A stretch of 64,000 nt of DNA from Microbacterium gallinarum (GCF_014837165.1 NZ_JACSPM010000001.1:277618-341617); one strand, 5' to 3'; shown: positions 52,383 through 61,465, numbered from the stretch's first letter. A program made the numbers and translations. The notes: generated by a model from the letters alone, not told the origin.

Positions 52383-53623
52383 TCCGGCGTCCCCTCCCAG
52401 TCGAGGCGCACGGTCGTGCCGTGGCGGCCGCTGTCGATGTCGGCCGACCCGCCGACGGCGGCGACCCGCGCGAAGATCGACGCGCGGATGCCGAGCCGGT
52501 CGTCGGGCACGTCGTCGAGGTCGAATCCCTCTCCGAGGTCGCGCACCTCGACGTGGACGAAGTCGCCCGCTGCCTCGACCGACACCGTCAGGCCGGCGCC
52601 GCCGGCGTGCTGCAGGGCGTTTGCGATCGCCTGTGTCGCCGCGAGCACCAGCGCCCGCGCGACGCGGCCGGGGATCTGCGGGCCGTCGGCCGCGATGACG
52701 CGATCGACCAGCAGGTCGGCGCCGAGCTCGTTCGCCGCGGCGTCGATGTCGTCCGCGATCGAGTGGCCGTCGCGCGGCTCGTCCGGGCCTTCGTGGGCGT
52801 CCTGCTCGGTGTTCGCGAGGCGTGTCAGCGCTTCGCGCGCCATCGCGACGGCCAGCGTCTGCGCGCGGGGCGTGTCGGCGCGCTCGGCTGCGATGAGCGC
52901 CGCGAGCACGCTGTCGTGCATGAGCGCAGCGACGGCGATGCGCTCCTGCTCCGCGGCATCGGCTGCTGCCGCCTGCGCATACGACGACACGGCGCGGGCC
53001 CGCGTCTCGTCGACGTTCGCCGCGACCGACCGGAACACCCAGCCGAGCGTGAGGATGACACCGCCCAGGATCAGCGCGAACGAGACGTCGAGGCCGTTGG
53101 CGAACCAGAACTCGGTGGCGAACCCGCCCTGGATGAGGCGGACCAGGCCGAACAGCAGCGGCGCCAGAACCGTCCACACGATCTGCAGCGGGAACGGGAA
53201 GGCGAGCACCGCCGCCAGCGTGGCGATGTTGACGAGGTACCAGATCCACGGCTGCGGCGTCGCCGGCGGGTCGCTCCCGGCGGTCGCGATCGGCCACGCG
53301 ATGAGTGCGAGCACGTAGACGAAGGCGAACACACCCGCGGCGATGCGGACGCCGCGCCCGATGAAGCAGGCGAGGATCATCACGGCCAGCGGGGCGAACA
53401 CGGCGACCACGAGCGGCTCGTGCCAACCCGGCTGCTCGTCGGACGGCGCGAGCGCGGTCAGGAACGCCTGCACCCCGAGCACGAGCGAGCCGAAGCCCGC
53501 GACGATCGAGATGATGCGCTCGACGCGCGTGCGCGTGAACGATCCGATGCCTGCGGTCGCCTCGCGCGAATGCGGGATGTGCCCCCACGCGCTGTCGAGG
53601 ACCGCCGGTGCGTCAGACGCCAC
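52379..53623 (-). CDS. membrane sensor histidine kinase (HPK7/NarL-partner type)
   Basis: A 414-residue kinase. Six or so membrane helices (residues ~35-200) lead to a dimerisation helix with the phosphoacceptor in VAALMHDSVLAALIAAE and a GHKL ATPase domain with AATQAIANALQHAGG (N box), RDLGEGFDLDDVPDDRLGI (G1) and GRHGTTVRL (G2). This lineage pairs with LuxR-type regulators. The GTG start overlaps the regulator gene by 11 bp. No periplasmic sensor domain is present, so it probably senses within the membrane. Confidence 0.86.
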   Translation of the reverse strand: MASDAPAVLDSAWGHIPHSREATAGIGSFTRTRVERIISIVAGFGSLVLGVQAFLTALAPSDEQPGWHEPLVVAVFAPLAVMILACFIGRGVRIAAGVFAFVYVLALIAWPIATAGSDPPATPQPWIWYLVNIATLAAVLAFPFPLQIVWTVLAPLLFGLVRLIQGGFATEFWFANGLDVSFALILGGVILTLGWVFRSVAANVDETRARAVSSYAQAAAADAAEQERIAVAALMHDSVLAALIAAERADTPRAQTLAVAMAREALTRLANTEQDAHEGPDEPRDGHSIADDIDAAANELGADLLVDRVIAADGPQIPGRVARALVLAATQAIANALQHAGGAGLTVSVEAAGDFVHVEVRDLGEGFDLDDVPDDRLGIRASIFARVAAVGGSADIDSGRHGTTVRLDWEGTPE

Positions 53624-54284
53624 GCGCGATGTCCTCCTGGTCGGCGGGTTCGACGATGCCGTCCTCCATCGCCCGCCGGAGCAGGTCGACCTTGGTCGGC
53701 GCGGGGCGCCCGACCTCGACGTACTTGACCCGCACGCGCGTGATGTTCTCCTTGGCGGTCGAGTAGGCGACGCCGAGCCGGTCGGCGACGACCTTGAGCG
53801 GGAGGCCCGCGGCGTAGAGCCGCAGCACCTCGCGCTCGCGCGCCGAGAGCTGCGCGTCGGCGAACTCGCGGTCGCCTTCGACGGCGCTCGCCCACTCGAC
53901 GTTGTTGAGCGGCTCGCCCTTCGCGACCGTGCGCACCGCGGCGATCACGTCGTCGATGCGCGACGACTTGCTGACGACGCCGGCGGCACCTGCGGCCAGC
54001 GCCTCGCGTACGGCGGCTGGCCGGTCGGCGACGCTGTGGATGATCACGCTCGAGCCGTCGACCACGAGGCGACGGACGTTCTCGGTCACCGTCGTGCCGT
54101 CGCCCAGCGTCAGGTCGAGCACCACGACGTCGGCCGGCCCGGCCATCGTGGCGGCTCGCCACTTGAGATAGTCGGTGACGGTGCTGCCCGAGAAGACGAC
54201 ATCTTTGCTTCCGGCACGCGCACACGCGGCCTCGAGTCCGAGTCTGACGGACTCATGGTCGTCGATGAGCGCAACCCGGGTCAT
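53613..54284 (-). CDS. NarL/LuxR-family response regulator
   Basis: A 223-residue regulator. The receiver has the acidic pocket in ALIDDHESV, the phosphorylated Asp in VVVLDLTLGDGT, and the Lys in VVSKSSRID. The output domain is a LuxR helix-turn-helix: LSAREREVLRLYAAGLPLKVVADRLGVAYSTAKENITRVR. Thr-Ala-Lys-Glu replaces the usual T-V-K-x-H. ATG 54284 lies 6 nt below TAGGCT, whose first three bases are the TAG stop of the preceding gene. First gene of a three-gene signalling operon. Confidence 0.92.
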   Translation of the reverse strand: MTRVALIDDHESVRLGLEAACARAGSKDVVFSGSTVTDYLKWRAATMAGPADVVVLDLTLGDGTTVTENVRRLVVDGSSVIIHSVADRPAAVREALAAGAAGVVSKSSRIDDVIAAVRTVAKGEPLNNVEWASAVEGDREFADAQLSAREREVLRLYAAGLPLKVVADRLGVAYSTAKENITRVRVKYVEVGRPAPTKVDLLRRAMEDGIVEPADQEDIARGV

Positions 54285-54290
54285 TCCGTC

Positions 54291-54296
54291 AGCCTA
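54291..54296 (-). promoter_or_regulatory. -10 hexamer TAGGCT overlapping the upstream stop codon
   Basis: TAGGCT ends 6 nt before ATG 54284. Its TAG is also the stop codon of the RNA methyltransferase gene, so the regulator may be transcribed independently of that gene. Confidence 0.55.
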
Positions 54297-55661
54297 ACGC
54301 CGACCGGTGACGGGGGTGAGGGCCGCCACGGCCTCGACGTGGTGCGAGTGCGGGAAGAGGTCGAGGGCCTGCGCGCCGGTCGTCTCGTAGCCCGCCTCCC
54401 GGAAGGTCGCAAGGTCGCGTGCGAGGGCCACAGGATCGCACGCGACGTACACGACGGCCGCCGGTGAGAGCGACGCCACCGACTCCACGACCGCCCGGCC
54501 GGCGCCCGCTCGCGGCGGGTCGAGCAGCACGACGCCGTGCGACAGACGCTCGCGCTCGGCCGCGGACGCCTCGGCGGCGAGACGCGCGAGCCAGCGGTCG
54601 ACGCGGCCCGTCTGGGCCCGCGCGCCGACCCACGCGGCGAGGTTCTCGCCGGCGTGCTCGGTCGCCCGCGGGTCGGACTCGACGCTCGTCACGCGCGTGG
54701 CGGGGCCGCCCACGTCGCCGAGCGTGGCAGCGAAGAGCCCCACGCCGCCGTAGAGGTCGAGGTGCCAGGCGTCGGCATCCCACCCCACATCGTCGCCGAG
54801 TCCGCGCAGCGTCTGCGCGACGGCCGACGAGAGAGTGGATGCTGCGAGCCTGTGCACCTGCCAGAACCCACCCGCGTCGACCTGGAACTCGCGGTCGCCG
54901 ACGCGTTCGACGACCGACTCGGGCGCCGCGGGGCGAGGTCCGCCCTTGCCGGCGCCGCCGCTCCTCCCTCGGCCGCCGGTCCCGCGGCCGCGTCCGCCTC
55001 GGCCGCGGGCGCGCGCGGCTTCGGGCCGCGGCAGCACCCGCACCCGGCCGTCGGCAGGCTGCACGAGATCGATGCGGCCGGGCTCGCCGGACGCCAGGCT
55101 CAGCGCGACCCGCTCGACATCGGGGGTGGCCAGCGGCAGGCTCTCGACCGCGATCACCCGGTGGCTGCGTGCGGCGTAGGGGCCGATTCGACCTTCGCCG
55201 TCGACGTGGAGGCTCACGCGGGTGCGCCAGCCGGTGCCGTCCGCGCTCTCGGGGTCGGCTTCGCGTCCCGCCGCGGCGATGGAGACCTGAGGGTCCGGCA
55301 TCCCGCCGAATCGCTGCAGCGCGTCGCGGAGCACCTTCAGCTTCAGCTCGCGCTGGTGCTCGAGCGCGATGTGCCCGAAGTCGGCGCCGCCGGGTCGGTT
55401 CTCGGGAGCGACGGCGATGTCGGCTTCCCGCCAGACGTGCGGGCGGCGGTGGGGCGAAGCATCCCGCACCTCGATGGCCTCGGCGCGCCAGAACGAGTTC
55501 TTGCTCGCATCGGTCACGCGCGCCAGCACGCGCTCTCCGGGCAGGACGTCGGGAACGAACACCACGCGCCCCTCGTGCCGGGCGACGAACACGCCGCCGT
55601 GGGCGACGTCTCCGATCTCGAGTTCGATGATCGGGCCGGGGTCGCCAGTCGAGTCGGTCAC
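54294..55661 (-). CDS. TrmA/RlmD-type RNA (uracil-C5) methyltransferase with RG-rich insert
   Basis: A 455-residue SAM-dependent enzyme. Residues ~10-65 are a TRAM domain (IELEIGDVAHGGVFVARHEGRVVFVP). The catalytic domain has DAGGFWQVH, HLDLYGGVGLFAATLGD, VVLLDPPRAGAGRAV, and VYVACDPVALARDL with the nucleophilic Cys in ACDP. The Fe-S cluster cysteines of RlmD are not apparent, so it may be a cluster-free RlmCD/TrmA relative. Residues ~214-237 are an insert of Arg-Gly repeats (RGRGGRGRG and onward). GTG 55661 lies 7 nt below TAGGCT and is divergent from maf by 23 bp. Confidence 0.88.
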   Translation of the reverse strand: MTDSTGDPGPIIELEIGDVAHGGVFVARHEGRVVFVPDVLPGERVLARVTDASKNSFWRAEAIEVRDASPHRRPHVWREADIAVAPENRPGGADFGHIALEHQRELKLKVLRDALQRFGGMPDPQVSIAAAGREADPESADGTGWRTRVSLHVDGEGRIGPYAARSHRVIAVESLPLATPDVERVALSLASGEPGRIDLVQPADGRVRVLPRPEAARARGRGGRGRGTGGRGRSGGAGKGGPRPAAPESVVERVGDREFQVDAGGFWQVHRLAASTLSSAVAQTLRGLGDDVGWDADAWHLDLYGGVGLFAATLGDVGGPATRVTSVESDPRATEHAGENLAAWVGARAQTGRVDRWLARLAAEASAAERERLSHGVVLLDPPRAGAGRAVVESVASLSPAAVVYVACDPVALARDLATFREAGYETTGAQALDLFPHSHHVEAVAALTPVTGRR

Positions 55662-55668
55662 GAAGGAG

Positions 55669-55678
55669 AGCCTACGGT
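55669..55678. promoter_or_regulatory. bidirectional -10 element sharing its TA (AGCCTACGGT)
   Basis: Read right, TACGGT (55673-55678) lies 6 nt before the maf ATG. Read left, TAGGCT (55674-55669) lies 7 nt before the methyltransferase GTG. The two hexamers share the TA at 55673-55674. Only 23 bp separate the two start codons, so both mRNAs should be leaderless and start within about 25 bp. Confidence 0.65.
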
Positions 55679-55684
55679 GGACCC

Positions 55685-56395
55685 ATGCGCGTGTGCCTCG
55701 CTTCGACCTCGCCCGCCCGCCTGATGCTGCTGCGGCAGTTCGGCATCCGTCCGCTCACGGTCGCCCCCGACGTCGACGAAGACGCGGTGGTCGCCGCGGT
55801 CGAGGCCGCCGAGGGCCGCGTGCTCGCGCCCGATGAGCACGTGCTCCTGCTGGCGCGTCGCAAGGCGGCTGACGTGGTGGCGCGACTGGCCGACGACATC
55901 CCGGGATTCGACGGCATCGTGATCGGCGGCGACTCGATGTTCGAGCTGGGTGGCGAGGTGCTCGGCAAGCCCTACACGGCCGACAGCGCGAGCGCGCGCT
56001 GGCACGCGATGCGCGGGCAGACGGGCGTGCTGCACTCGGGGCATGCGGTCGTGCGCGTCGCCCCCGGCGAGCCGGCGCGCGAGGTGCACGCGGTGGCCGA
56101 GGCATCCGTCACCTTCGCCGCTGATGTGTCGGATGCTGAGATCGACGCGTACGTCGCATCCGGTGAGCCTCTTCATGTCGCCGGCGCCTTCACGGTCGAC
56201 AGCCTCGGCGGTGCCTTCATCACGCGGGTGGAGGGCGACCCCTCGACGGTCGTGGGGATGTCGGTCTCGACGCTGCGGCGACTCGTGCGCGAACTGGGCG
56301 TCGAGTGGACCGCGCTGTGGGCGACGACCGACCCCTCGCTCGAGCACACCGACCTGGGCCGGCAGGCCGACCCGGGCGTGCACTCCGCACCCTGA
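55685..56395 (+). CDS. maf: Maf-like nucleotide pyrophosphatase
   Basis: A 236-residue house-cleaning NTPase hydrolysing non-canonical nucleoside triphosphates. It begins VCLASTSPARLMLLRQFGI (S-x-S-P-x-R motif). It has ARRKAADVV, IVIGGDSMFELGGEVLGKP with the catalytic Asp, and a C-terminal GGAFITRVEGDPSTVVGMSV. ATG 55685 is directly preceded by a -10. In mycobacteria maf lies in the same accD5-accE5-maf-accA3 neighbourhood. Confidence 0.92.
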   Translation: MRVCLASTSPARLMLLRQFGIRPLTVAPDVDEDAVVAAVEAAEGRVLAPDEHVLLLARRKAADVVARLADDIPGFDGIVIGGDSMFELGGEVLGKPYTADSASARWHAMRGQTGVLHSGHAVVRVAPGEPAREVHAVAEASVTFAADVSDAEIDAYVASGEPLHVAGAFTVDSLGGAFITRVEGDPSTVVGMSVSTLRRLVRELGVEWTALWATTDPSLEHTDLGRQADPGVHSAP

Positions 56396-56472
56396 CCGTC
56401 ATTGTGGGAGGAGTCCCATGTTTCGGCGGTGTTCTTGTGCGAACCAGTCAAATCCCGCCCCCGTCGCGTGGG

Positions 56473-56478
56473 TAGGCT
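56473..56478 (+). promoter_or_regulatory. -10 hexamer TAGGCT, leaderless start of the biotin carboxylase gene
   Basis: TAGGCT ends 7 nt before ATG 56486. Confidence 0.6.
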
Positions 56479-56485
56479 GGCACGC

Positions 56486-58252
56486 ATGCCTCAGATCGCC
56501 AAGGTTCTCGTTGCCAACCGCGGCGAGATCGCCGTCCGCGTCATCCGTGCCGCCCGTGACGCCGGGAAGGCCTCCGTCGCCGTCTACGCCGAGCAGGACC
56601 GCGACGCCATGCACGCCCGCCTCGCCGATGAGGCGTACGCCCTCGACGGCTCCACGAGCGCCGAGACGTACCTGTCGATCGACAAGATCCTCTCGGTCGC
56701 CCGCCGCTCCGGCGCGGACGCCGTTCACCCCGGCTACGGCTTCCTCGCCGAGAACGCCGACTTCGCGCGCGCCGTCATCGGCGCGGGGCTGATCTGGATC
56801 GGCCCCTCGCCCGAGGCGATCGAATCGCTCGGCGACAAGGTCACCGCGCGTGCCGTCGCCGAGAAGGTCGGAGCGCCCCTGGCCCCCGGCACCCCCGGTC
56901 CCGTCTCTGGCGCTGACGAGGTCGTCGCCTTCGCCGAGCAGGTCGGCCTCCCCATCGCGATCAAGGCCGCGTACGGCGGCGGCGGCCGCGGCCTGAAGGT
57001 CGCCCGCACGATCGACGAGGTGCCGGAACTCTTCGAATCCGCCACGCGCGAGGCGATCACCGCTTTCGGCCGCGGCGAGTGCTTCGTCGAGAAGTACCTC
57101 GACAAGCCGCGCCATGTCGAGACGCAGTGCCTCGCGGACGCCGCAGGCAATGTCGTGGTCATCTCGACGCGCGACTGCTCGCTGCAGCGCCGCCACCAGA
57201 AGCTCGTCGAGGAGGCGCCCGCGCCCTTCCTCACCGACGCGCAGAACACGACGCTCTACGAGTCGTCGAAGGCCATCCTCAAGGAGGTCGGCTACGTCGG
57301 TGCGGGGACGTGCGAGTTCCTCATCGGCGCCGACGGCACCATCTCCTTCCTCGAGGTGAACACCCGCCTGCAGGTGGAGCACCCCGTGTCGGAGGAGGTC
57401 ACCGGCATCGACCTCGTGCGCGAGCAGTTCCGCCTCGCCGAGGGCCAGGAGCTCGGCTACGACGACCCGACCCCCGAGGGGCACTCAATCGAGTTCCGCA
57501 TCAACGGCGAGGACCCCGGTCGAGGGTTCCTCCCCCAGCCGGGCCCGATCCACGTCTTCAAGACCTTCGGCGGACCCGGCATCCGCCTCGATTCCGGCGT
57601 CACCGCCGGCGACACGGTCTCCGGCTCGTTCGACTCGCTCCTGGCGAAGATCATCGTGACCGGCCGCGACCGCGCTGAGGCCCTCGAGCGCTCGCGCCGC
57701 GCACTCGACGAGTTCGAGGTCGCCGGCATGCCGACCGTGCTGCCGTTCCACCGCAAGGTCGTGCGCGACCCCGCCTTCACCGCCGAGAACGGCGAGTTCG
57801 GCGTCTTCACGCGCTGGATCGAGACCGAGTTCGACAACGACATCGCGCCGTGGGACGGCGAACTCGAGGCCCCCAAGCCCAGCGAGCACCGCCACACCGT
57901 CGTCGTCGAGGTCGCCGGAAAGCGCCTCGAGGTGAGTCTGCCCGACCGCGTGGTCGCCGCGCCGGGTGTCGCCGGTCGCCCTGCCGCGGTTCCGCCGTCG
58001 CGTCGCTCGCACGCGCCGACCGTGGTCGCTGGTGCGTCGGGCGACGCCGTGAAGGCCCCGATGCAGGCGACGATCGTCAAGGTCGCCGTCGAGGAGGGCC
58101 AGCAGGTCGTCAAGGGCGACCTCGTCATCGTGCTCGAGGCGATGAAGATGGAGCAGCCGATCCAGGCGCACAAGGACGGCACCGTCGGCGCGATCAATGC
58201 TGACGCCGGCACCACCGTGTCGGCCGGGCACCAGCTGCTCACCATCTCCTGA
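56486..58252 (+). CDS. acyl-CoA carboxylase biotin carboxylase/BCCP (alpha) subunit
   Basis: A 588-residue AccA3-type fusion. Residues 1-450 form biotin carboxylase: [38 protein letters not shown]-grasp glycine loop [46 protein letters not shown]. Residues ~510-588 form the carrier domain: an [10 protein letters not shown] start and the biotinylated Lys in EAMKMEQ, with AGHQLLTIS at the end. BirA at 43621 should modify it, and the beta and epsilon subunits are at 46881-48697. ATG 56486 starts exactly at the first strand. Confidence 0.96.
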   Translation: MPQIAKVLVANRGEIAVRVIRAARDAGKASVAVYAEQDRDAMHARLADEAYALDGSTSAETYLSIDKILSVARRSGADAVHPGYGFLAENADFARAVIGAGLIWIGPSPEAIESLGDKVTARAVAEKVGAPLAPGTPGPVSGADEVVAFAEQVGLPIAIKAAYGGGGRGLKVARTIDEVPELFESATREAITAFGRGECFVEKYLDKPRHVETQCLADAAGNVVVISTRDCSLQRRHQKLVEEAPAPFLTDAQNTTLYESSKAILKEVGYVGAGTCEFLIGADGTISFLEVNTRLQVEHPVSEEVTGIDLVREQFRLAEGQELGYDDPTPEGHSIEFRINGEDPGRGFLPQPGPIHVFKTFGGPGIRLDSGVTAGDTVSGSFDSLLAKIIVTGRDRAEALERSRRALDEFEVAGMPTVLPFHRKVVRDPAFTAENGEFGVFTRWIETEFDNDIAPWDGELEAPKPSEHRHTVVVEVAGKRLEVSLPDRVVAAPGVAGRPAAVPPSRRSHAPTVVAGASGDAVKAPMQATIVKVAVEEGQQVVKGDLVIVLEAMKMEQPIQAHKDGTVGAINADAGTTVSAGHQLLTIS

Positions 58253-58478
58253 CGCTTCTCGCGCGGGGGCCGACGCGCTCGCGCTATCGAGGGCGCTCAC
58301 GCTCTCGAAACCTGCGATCGCGCGCGCTCGTGCGAACCGCGAGTGCAGGAAAGGGCAGCGGATGCCGCGGCCTCAGGGCCTGCGGGCCGTCACGACTGCC
58401 CGCCTCCCTAGACCCGATCGTGGCGGGGCCTGTGGACAAGGGATGCCGCGGCCGCCCGCCCTCGATAGGGTCACGGGC
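58253..58478. other. intergenic stretch without a recognisable gene
   Basis: No coding pattern was accepted here. It holds two copies of a GGATGCCGCGG motif (near 58361 and 58442) and a 9-bp stem with one G-T pair (TCGAGGGCG near 58288 with CGCTCTCGA), which may end the carboxylase transcript. The lipoprotein promoter lies at its right edge. Confidence 0.4.
58466..58471 (+). promoter_or_regulatory. -10 hexamer TAGGGT, leaderless lipoprotein start
   Basis: TAGGGT ends 7 nt before ATG 58479 and decides this start over the longer in-frame opening to 58197. Confidence 0.55.
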
Positions 58479-58961
58479 ATGCGTCACACCCTCGCCGTCG
58501 CCGTTCTCCTCATCGGCATGGTCGCCCTTCCGAGCTGTACCGCGGCGCCGCCCAACGTCGACGAAGAGCGGGTGGAGGAGTGGACGGACGGGATGGCGGC
58601 CTCCGAAGCGGGGCGAACCGACCTGGTCGGCGGGGTGTCGGGTGCTCTGAGTGAATCAGCCGACCAAGCTTCAGGGAGCCTCGGCTACTCGGACCCTACG
58701 AGTGTCGACGGGTTCGAGGCGGCCTGCCTCGACCACGGTGCGATCGAGGTCTCGTGGCGCATCGCGGCGGACGGCACAACCTCGACCGGCTCCGCGGACG
58801 TCGCGTGCACCGGCCAGTCGGAGCGGATCACCCTCGGATTCACAGTCGAAGACGTTCAGACGGTCGGGGTCGTCGCCACGACGGCCGGGGGCGATCCGAT
58901 CGCTTTCCGCGTCTCGATCACCGGCTCCAGCAGGCCGCCGCTCGACGCGGACGACGGCTGA
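58479..58961 (+). CDS. small lipoprotein of unknown function
   Basis: A 160-residue exported protein. Its signal peptide MRHTLAVAVLLIGMVALPSC ends in a lipobox (LPSC) with the lipidated Cys at residue 20. The mature part has no recognised domain; it is an acidic, Gly/Ser/Thr-rich sequence with two further cysteines (ACLDHGAIE and ADVACTGQSE) likely to form a disulfide. The fold may be a small beta-sandwich. ATG 58479 is set by the -10 seven bases upstream. No partner gene is evident. Confidence 0.75.
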   Translation: MRHTLAVAVLLIGMVALPSCTAAPPNVDEERVEEWTDGMAASEAGRTDLVGGVSGALSESADQASGSLGYSDPTSVDGFEAACLDHGAIEVSWRIAADGTTSTGSADVACTGQSERITLGFTVEDVQTVGVVATTAGGDPIAFRVSITGSSRPPLDADDG

Positions 58962-59087
58962 GCGCACAACCGACGGATGGGCAGCGGATGCCGCGGCATC
59001 CGCTCATGGACTGTCAAGCGTCGACGAATCAGGCGGAAAGACCGCGAACCCGCCTGTTCTCGTCGAGTCGCCTGATCCCGTCGACGG

Positions 59088-60545
59088 TCAGCCGCCGTAC
59101 ACGTTGTGGTCGACGACGTGCATCGCGCGGGCGGCGTCGGTGATGCTGCCCGACAGCGACGGGTAGACGGCGAAGACGCGGGACACCTGGTCGACCGTGA
59201 GGCGACGCTCGACGGCGATGGCGATCGGGTAGATCAGCTCGGATGCACGCGGCCCGACGATCACGCCGCCGACCACGGTGCCGCTGCCCTGGCGGGCGAT
59301 CAGCTTCACGAAGCCGTCCTTGATGCCCATCATCTTCGCGCGCGGATTGGCGGCGAGCGGCAGCTTGTGCACGACGGCGTCGATCAGGCCCTCGGCGATG
59401 TCCTTCTCCTGCCAGCCGATCGTCGCGATCTCGGGGGCGGTGAAGATGTTCGAGGTGATGCGGCGGCGCTCGAGCGGGATCACGACGTCGCCGAGCGCGT
59501 GGAAGATGGCGGTGCGTCCCTGCATCGACGCGACCGAGGCGAGCGGCACGAAGGTGGTGCAGTCGCCGGCGGCGTAGATGTTGGGCACCGAGGTGCGCGC
59601 GACGCGGTTGACCTGGATGTGACCCGACTCGGTCATCTGCACCCCCGCCTGCTCGAGGCCGATGCCCGCGGTGTTGGGGATCGAGCCGACCGCGACAAGG
59701 CAGTGGCTGCCCTCGACGGTGCGTCCGTCGCTGAGGGTCACCAGCACGCTGTCGCCGAGGTTCTCGACCTTGTCGGCACGCGACTTCGACAGCAGCGTCA
59801 TGCCGCCGCGCTTGAACACGCGTTCGAGCACGGCCGCGGCATCCGAATCCTCACCCGGAAGCACCTGGTCGCGGCTCGAGACGAGCGTGACCTTGGCGCC
59901 GAGGTTCATGTAGGCGCCGGCGAACTCCGCGCCCGTCACGCCCGAGCCGACGACGATCAGGTGCTCGGGGATGGCCTTCATGTCGTAGAGCTGGGTCCAC
60001 GTCAGGATGCGCTCGCCGTCGGGCTTCGCGGTCGGCAGCTCGCGCGGGGACGAGCCGGTCGAGACCAGGAGGGTGTCGGCCTCGATGCGGTCGAAGTCGG
60101 TGCCGCCGGCGCCCGTCGAGACGACGACGGCGTTCTCGCCCTCGAGGCGGCCGTGCCCCGAGATGATCCGCACCCCCGCTTCGGCGAGCGAAGCGCGCAT
60201 GTCGTCGGACTGCTGCCGCGCAAGCGACAGGAGGCGCCGGTTGACGGCGGCGAGGTTGATCGCGATCTCGGGCTTGAGCGGCTTGCCGTCCTTGCCTTTC
60301 GCGAACAGCTGCACGCCGAGGTCGCTCGCGCCAGCGATCGCCACGGCCGCGTCGGCGGTGGCGATCAGCGTCTTGGACGGAACGACGTCGGTGATCACCG
60401 CCGAACCGCCGATGCCCGCCCGTTCGACCACGGTCACCTCGGCTCCGAGCTGGGCGGCGGCCAGCGCCGCTTCGTAGCCGCCGGGGCCGCCACCGATGAT
60501 GGCGACGCTCTGAGTGCGCTCGAAGCTCAAGGACATGACATCCAT
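59088..60545 (-). CDS. LpdA-like NAD(P)H quinone oxidoreductase (flavoprotein disulfide-reductase family)
   Basis: A 485-residue FAD enzyme. The FAD motif is VAIIGGGPGGYEAALAAAQLGA. The redox-active CxxxxC site of dihydrolipoamide dehydrogenases is absent: GIGGSAVITDVVPSK replaces GGTCLNVGCIPSK. The NAD motif is LIVVGSGVTGAEFAGAYMNLG, then NIYAAGDCTTFVPLASVASMQGR and a C-terminal dimerisation domain lacking the His-x4-Glu pair. Loss of the disulfide matches mycobacterial LpdA (Rv3303c), a quinone reductase. The start may be 60545 or ATG 60536. Confidence 0.88.
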   Translation of the reverse strand: MDVMSLSFERTQSVAIIGGGPGGYEAALAAAQLGAEVTVVERAGIGGSAVITDVVPSKTLIATADAAVAIAGASDLGVQLFAKGKDGKPLKPEIAINLAAVNRRLLSLARQQSDDMRASLAEAGVRIISGHGRLEGENAVVVSTGAGGTDFDRIEADTLLVSTGSSPRELPTAKPDGERILTWTQLYDMKAIPEHLIVVGSGVTGAEFAGAYMNLGAKVTLVSSRDQVLPGEDSDAAAVLERVFKRGGMTLLSKSRADKVENLGDSVLVTLSDGRTVEGSHCLVAVGSIPNTAGIGLEQAGVQMTESGHIQVNRVARTSVPNIYAAGDCTTFVPLASVASMQGRTAIFHALGDVVIPLERRRITSNIFTAPEIATIGWQEKDIAEGLIDAVVHKLPLAANPRAKMMGIKDGFVKLIARQGSGTVVGGVIVGPRASELIYPIAIAVERRLTVDQVSRVFAVYPSLSGSITDAARAMHVVDHNVYGG

Positions 60546-60619
60546 TCTCTCCCGCGCGGCGGCGTCGGCACGACACCCCGATGGTCGCCCCCGGCTGGCC
60601 CTCGCCCCCGCCGCGCTCC

Positions 60620-60625
60620 TAGAGT
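60620..60625 (+). promoter_or_regulatory. -10 hexamer TAGAGT, leaderless start of the phosphorylase gene
   Basis: TAGAGT ends 6 nt before ATG 60632. Confidence 0.6.
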
Positions 60626-60631
60626 GTCGGC

Positions 60632-61465
60632 ATGTCTGACACCACCGGCAACCCTCTCGACGATCCCGCGGCCGACCCCTTCGAGGTCGCAGCCGCCGCA
60701 GCGGCCGACATCGCCCGCATCACGGGCGTCGAGCAGCACGACATCGCCCTCACTCTCGGCAGCGGCTGGGGCAAGGCGGCGGACCTCATCGGCGAGACCA
60801 CCGCGAGCTTCCCCGCGACCGAGGTCACCGGATTCTCCCGCCCGGCCCTCGAAGGTCACGTCGGCACCCTGCGCAGCGTCGTCACGCCGAAGGGGCGCCG
60901 CGTGCTGGTCATCGGCGCGCGCACCCACTACTACGAGGGCCACGGCGTGCGCCGGGTCGTCCACAGCGTGCGCACCGCCGCCGCGACGGGCGCCCGCACG
61001 ATGGTCCTCACGAACGGCGCCGGCGGCATCAAGCACACGTGGAAGCCCGGCACGCCCGTGCTCATCAGCGACCACATCAACCTCACGGGCGACTCGCCGC
61101 TCGAAGGCGCCACGTTCATCGACCTGACGGACCTGTACTCGCTGCGGCTGCGCGACCTCGCGCGGTCGATCGATCCGTCGCTCGACGAGGGCGTGTACTG
61201 CCAGTTCCGCGGCCCCCAGTACGAGACGCCGGCGGAAGTGCGCATGGCCAAGACGATCGGCGGGCACATCGTCGGCATGTCGACGGCGCTCGAGGCGATC
61301 GCCGCACGGCAGGCGGGCATGGAACTGCTGGGCATGTCGCTCATCACGAACATGGCGGCCGGCATCCAGACCACGCCGCTCAGCCACCAGGAGGTCATCG
61401 ACGCCGGCCGAGAGGCCGAGCCGGTGATCTCGTCGCTCCTCGCCCGAGTGGTGGGCGCGCTGTGA
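60632..61465 (+). CDS. purine nucleoside phosphorylase (trimeric, PNP-I)
   Basis: A 277-residue enzyme releasing purine bases from nucleosides for salvage. It shows IALTLGSGWGKAADLI (phosphate-binding Ser), GHVGTL, ARTHYYEGHGVRRVVH, LTNGAGGI, VLISDHINLTGDSPL, QFRGPQYETPAEVRM (purine-site Glu) and GMSLITNMAAGIQ. ATG 60632 has a -10 six bases upstream. The phosphomutase gene starts in its stop codon (GTGA). Mycobacteria keep the same pair (Rv3307-Rv3308). Confidence 0.94.
   Translation: MSDTTGNPLDDPAADPFEVAAAAAADIARITGVEQHDIALTLGSGWGKAADLIGETTASFPATEVTGFSRPALEGHVGTLRSVVTPKGRRVLVIGARTHYYEGHGVRRVVHSVRTAAATGARTMVLTNGAGGIKHTWKPGTPVLISDHINLTGDSPLEGATFIDLTDLYSLRLRDLARSIDPSLDEGVYCQFRGPQYETPAEVRMAKTIGGHIVGMSTALEAIAARQAGMELLGMSLITNMAAGIQTTPLSHQEVIDAGREAEPVISSLLARVVGAL

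Noticed and set aside
58197..58478. In-frame upstream extension of the lipoprotein
   Set aside because: It would bury the signal peptide and lipobox; the -10 at 58466 fixes the start at 58479.
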